Positions 5,470 through 6,047 of a stretch of 6,047 nucleotides of DNA are shown here, in pieces (the stretch's first letter is position 1; each line of letters starts with the position of its first letter). Source of the DNA: Thermodesulfobacteriales bacterium. Its GTDB lineage: Bacteria > Desulfobacterota > Thermodesulfobacteria > Thermodesulfobacteriales > Thermodesulfatatoraceae. The position numbers and the translations under genes are program-made. The notes beneath the pieces were generated by a model. That model saw only the letters and a program-made list of their open reading frames with translations, had not been told where the DNA came from and searched no databases. Location: contig JALSPN010000283.1 in the NCBI GenBank assembly GCA_026985945.1, forward strand, positions 1 to 6,047, in the 5' to 3' direction.

Positions 5470-6047
5470 CTAGAAGACATATTGCATGGAAAATTGGAAG
5501 CGGTTTCCGGTATCAGTATAGTTGTAACGCTCGGTTTCAATATGGATGACCTCAAACCCGAGCTTTAAAGGTTTGGTAAGCTGGTACCAGACATTGGCAT
5601 AATACTGGGTATTCTTGGTAAACTGCCGATCGTTCATGGCTGCGGCAGAAGGCATATCACCATTGTTGGGGTTGTCAAAGCCGGCCCCGATGGTGGCAGA
5701 CCAGCGCGGGGCAAACTTCCAGGTAAGATCAGCCCAGCCGCCATAGGCCTCAGCGGCAGAACCATCACGGGCCACATCGAGATCATAGCGCAGGAAGTTG
5801 CGCCCCACGCCTTTGCCCCACCAGGCCTCACCTTTAAAGATCACCTTCTTTTCGAGAAAGGCAAATTTCCACTCTCCCACTACCAGGTAGCGGTCAAAAT
5901 TCTCGGAATCGTTGGTGCCATAGCTTGCGTGCCGGTAACCAGCCCCGATTGCGACCATGTTGCCCTTACCAAGGATACCACCAGTGTAAGCTACCCGGCC
6001 CAGCAACCAGGGCATCCGGTCTTCACTTCCGGTATTGGTGCGGCGAT
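5470..6047 (-). CDS. Porin-like outer-membrane beta-barrel, C-terminal part (5' end beyond window)
   Basis: About 191 C-terminal residues are visible; the frame stays open to the right edge, so the gene starts outside the window. The sequence shows outer-membrane beta-barrel features: repeated short amphipathic strands rich in aromatic and Gly residues (MVAIGAGYRHASYG, RYLVVGEWKFAF, GGWADLTWKFAP, WSATIGAGF, YYANVWYQLTKPLKLGFEVI), separated by polar loops with Asn/Asp/Gly, and a last strand NRFQFSMQYVF ending in Phe, the signal recognised by the BAM complex. The strand pattern (NVWYQ..., then a glutamate/tyrosine-rich loop and a final NRFQF strand) recalls DcaP-like or general deltaproteobacterial porins, but I cannot fix the family. 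It would sit in the outer membrane as a solute channel. The ATG at 6015 is internal, because coding-like sequence continues upstream (RMPWLLGRVAY context). Acs follows 56 nt downstream on the same strand. Confidence 0.85.
   Translation of the reverse strand, partial: RRTNTGSEDRMPWLLGRVAYTGGILGKGNMVAIGAGYRHASYGTNDSENFDRYLVVGEWKFAFLEKKVIFKGEAWWGKGVGRNFLRYDLDVARDGSAAEAYGGWADLTWKFAPRWSATIGAGFDNPNNGDMPSAAAMNDRQFTKNTQYYANVWYQLTKPLKLGFEVIHIETERYNYTDTGNRFQFSMQYVF

Noticed and set aside
5470..6015. Porin as a complete 181-residue gene starting at ATG 6015
   Set aside because: The frame stays open with coding-like residues up to the window edge, no signal peptide follows the ATG, and the visible part has too few strands for a full porin.
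1..6047. CRISPR arrays, insertion sequences, tRNA or rRNA genes, integration sites
   Set aside because: No direct-repeat array, terminal inverted repeats with a transposase, cloverleaf or rRNA-like segment was seen; nearly all of the window is occupied by protein genes.

Overview
The window looks like a piece of a Gram-negative, probably thermophilic bacterial chromosome. A lipoprotein with an outer-membrane-type sorting signal and a C-terminal porin fragment ending in Phe indicate two membranes. Thermophily is inferred from Lys/Glu/Arg-rich housekeeping proteins and from an Ffh M domain in which most methionines are replaced by Leu/Ile/Phe. Base composition is mixed, about half GC by eye. 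A lineage such as Thermodesulfobacteriota or a related deltaproteobacterial-type group is my best guess, but this is inference and no rRNA or phylogenetic marker was searched.

Layout, left to right. Positions 1-79 hold the tail of an unidentified plus-strand gene. It overlaps by 8 nt a plus-strand M48-family metalloprotease lipoprotein (72-902). Then comes a translation/protein-targeting cluster: ffh (951-2279, TTG start), rpsP (2314-2562, GTG start), khpA (2626-2865) and rimM (2866-3393). This is the classical ffh-rpsP-khpA-rimM order, but trmD and rplS, which usually follow rimM, are absent. The cluster ends at a strong 12-bp hairpin (3392-3419) that begins inside the rimM stop codon and serves both strands.

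On the minus strand, acs (AMP-forming acetyl-CoA synthetase, 5413-3422) converges on that terminator. Upstream of acs lies the C-terminal part of a porin-like outer-membrane beta-barrel (stop at 5470, open to the window edge). Between porin and acs there are only 56 nt, filled by an 11-bp hairpin and a very strong Shine-Dalgarno sequence.

Functionally, the plus-strand cluster supplies SRP-dependent membrane targeting (Ffh), a 30S ribosomal protein (S16), an RNA chaperone-type KH protein (KhpA) and a 30S maturation factor (RimM). The minus strand couples an outer-membrane channel to acetate activation. I found no CRISPR array, insertion sequence, tRNA, rRNA, phage or defence genes. No clearly new system is visible. 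The points most worth a second look are a Glu in place of the guanine-specificity Asp in Ffh, the cut-off rimM operon, and the compact porin-acs junction.
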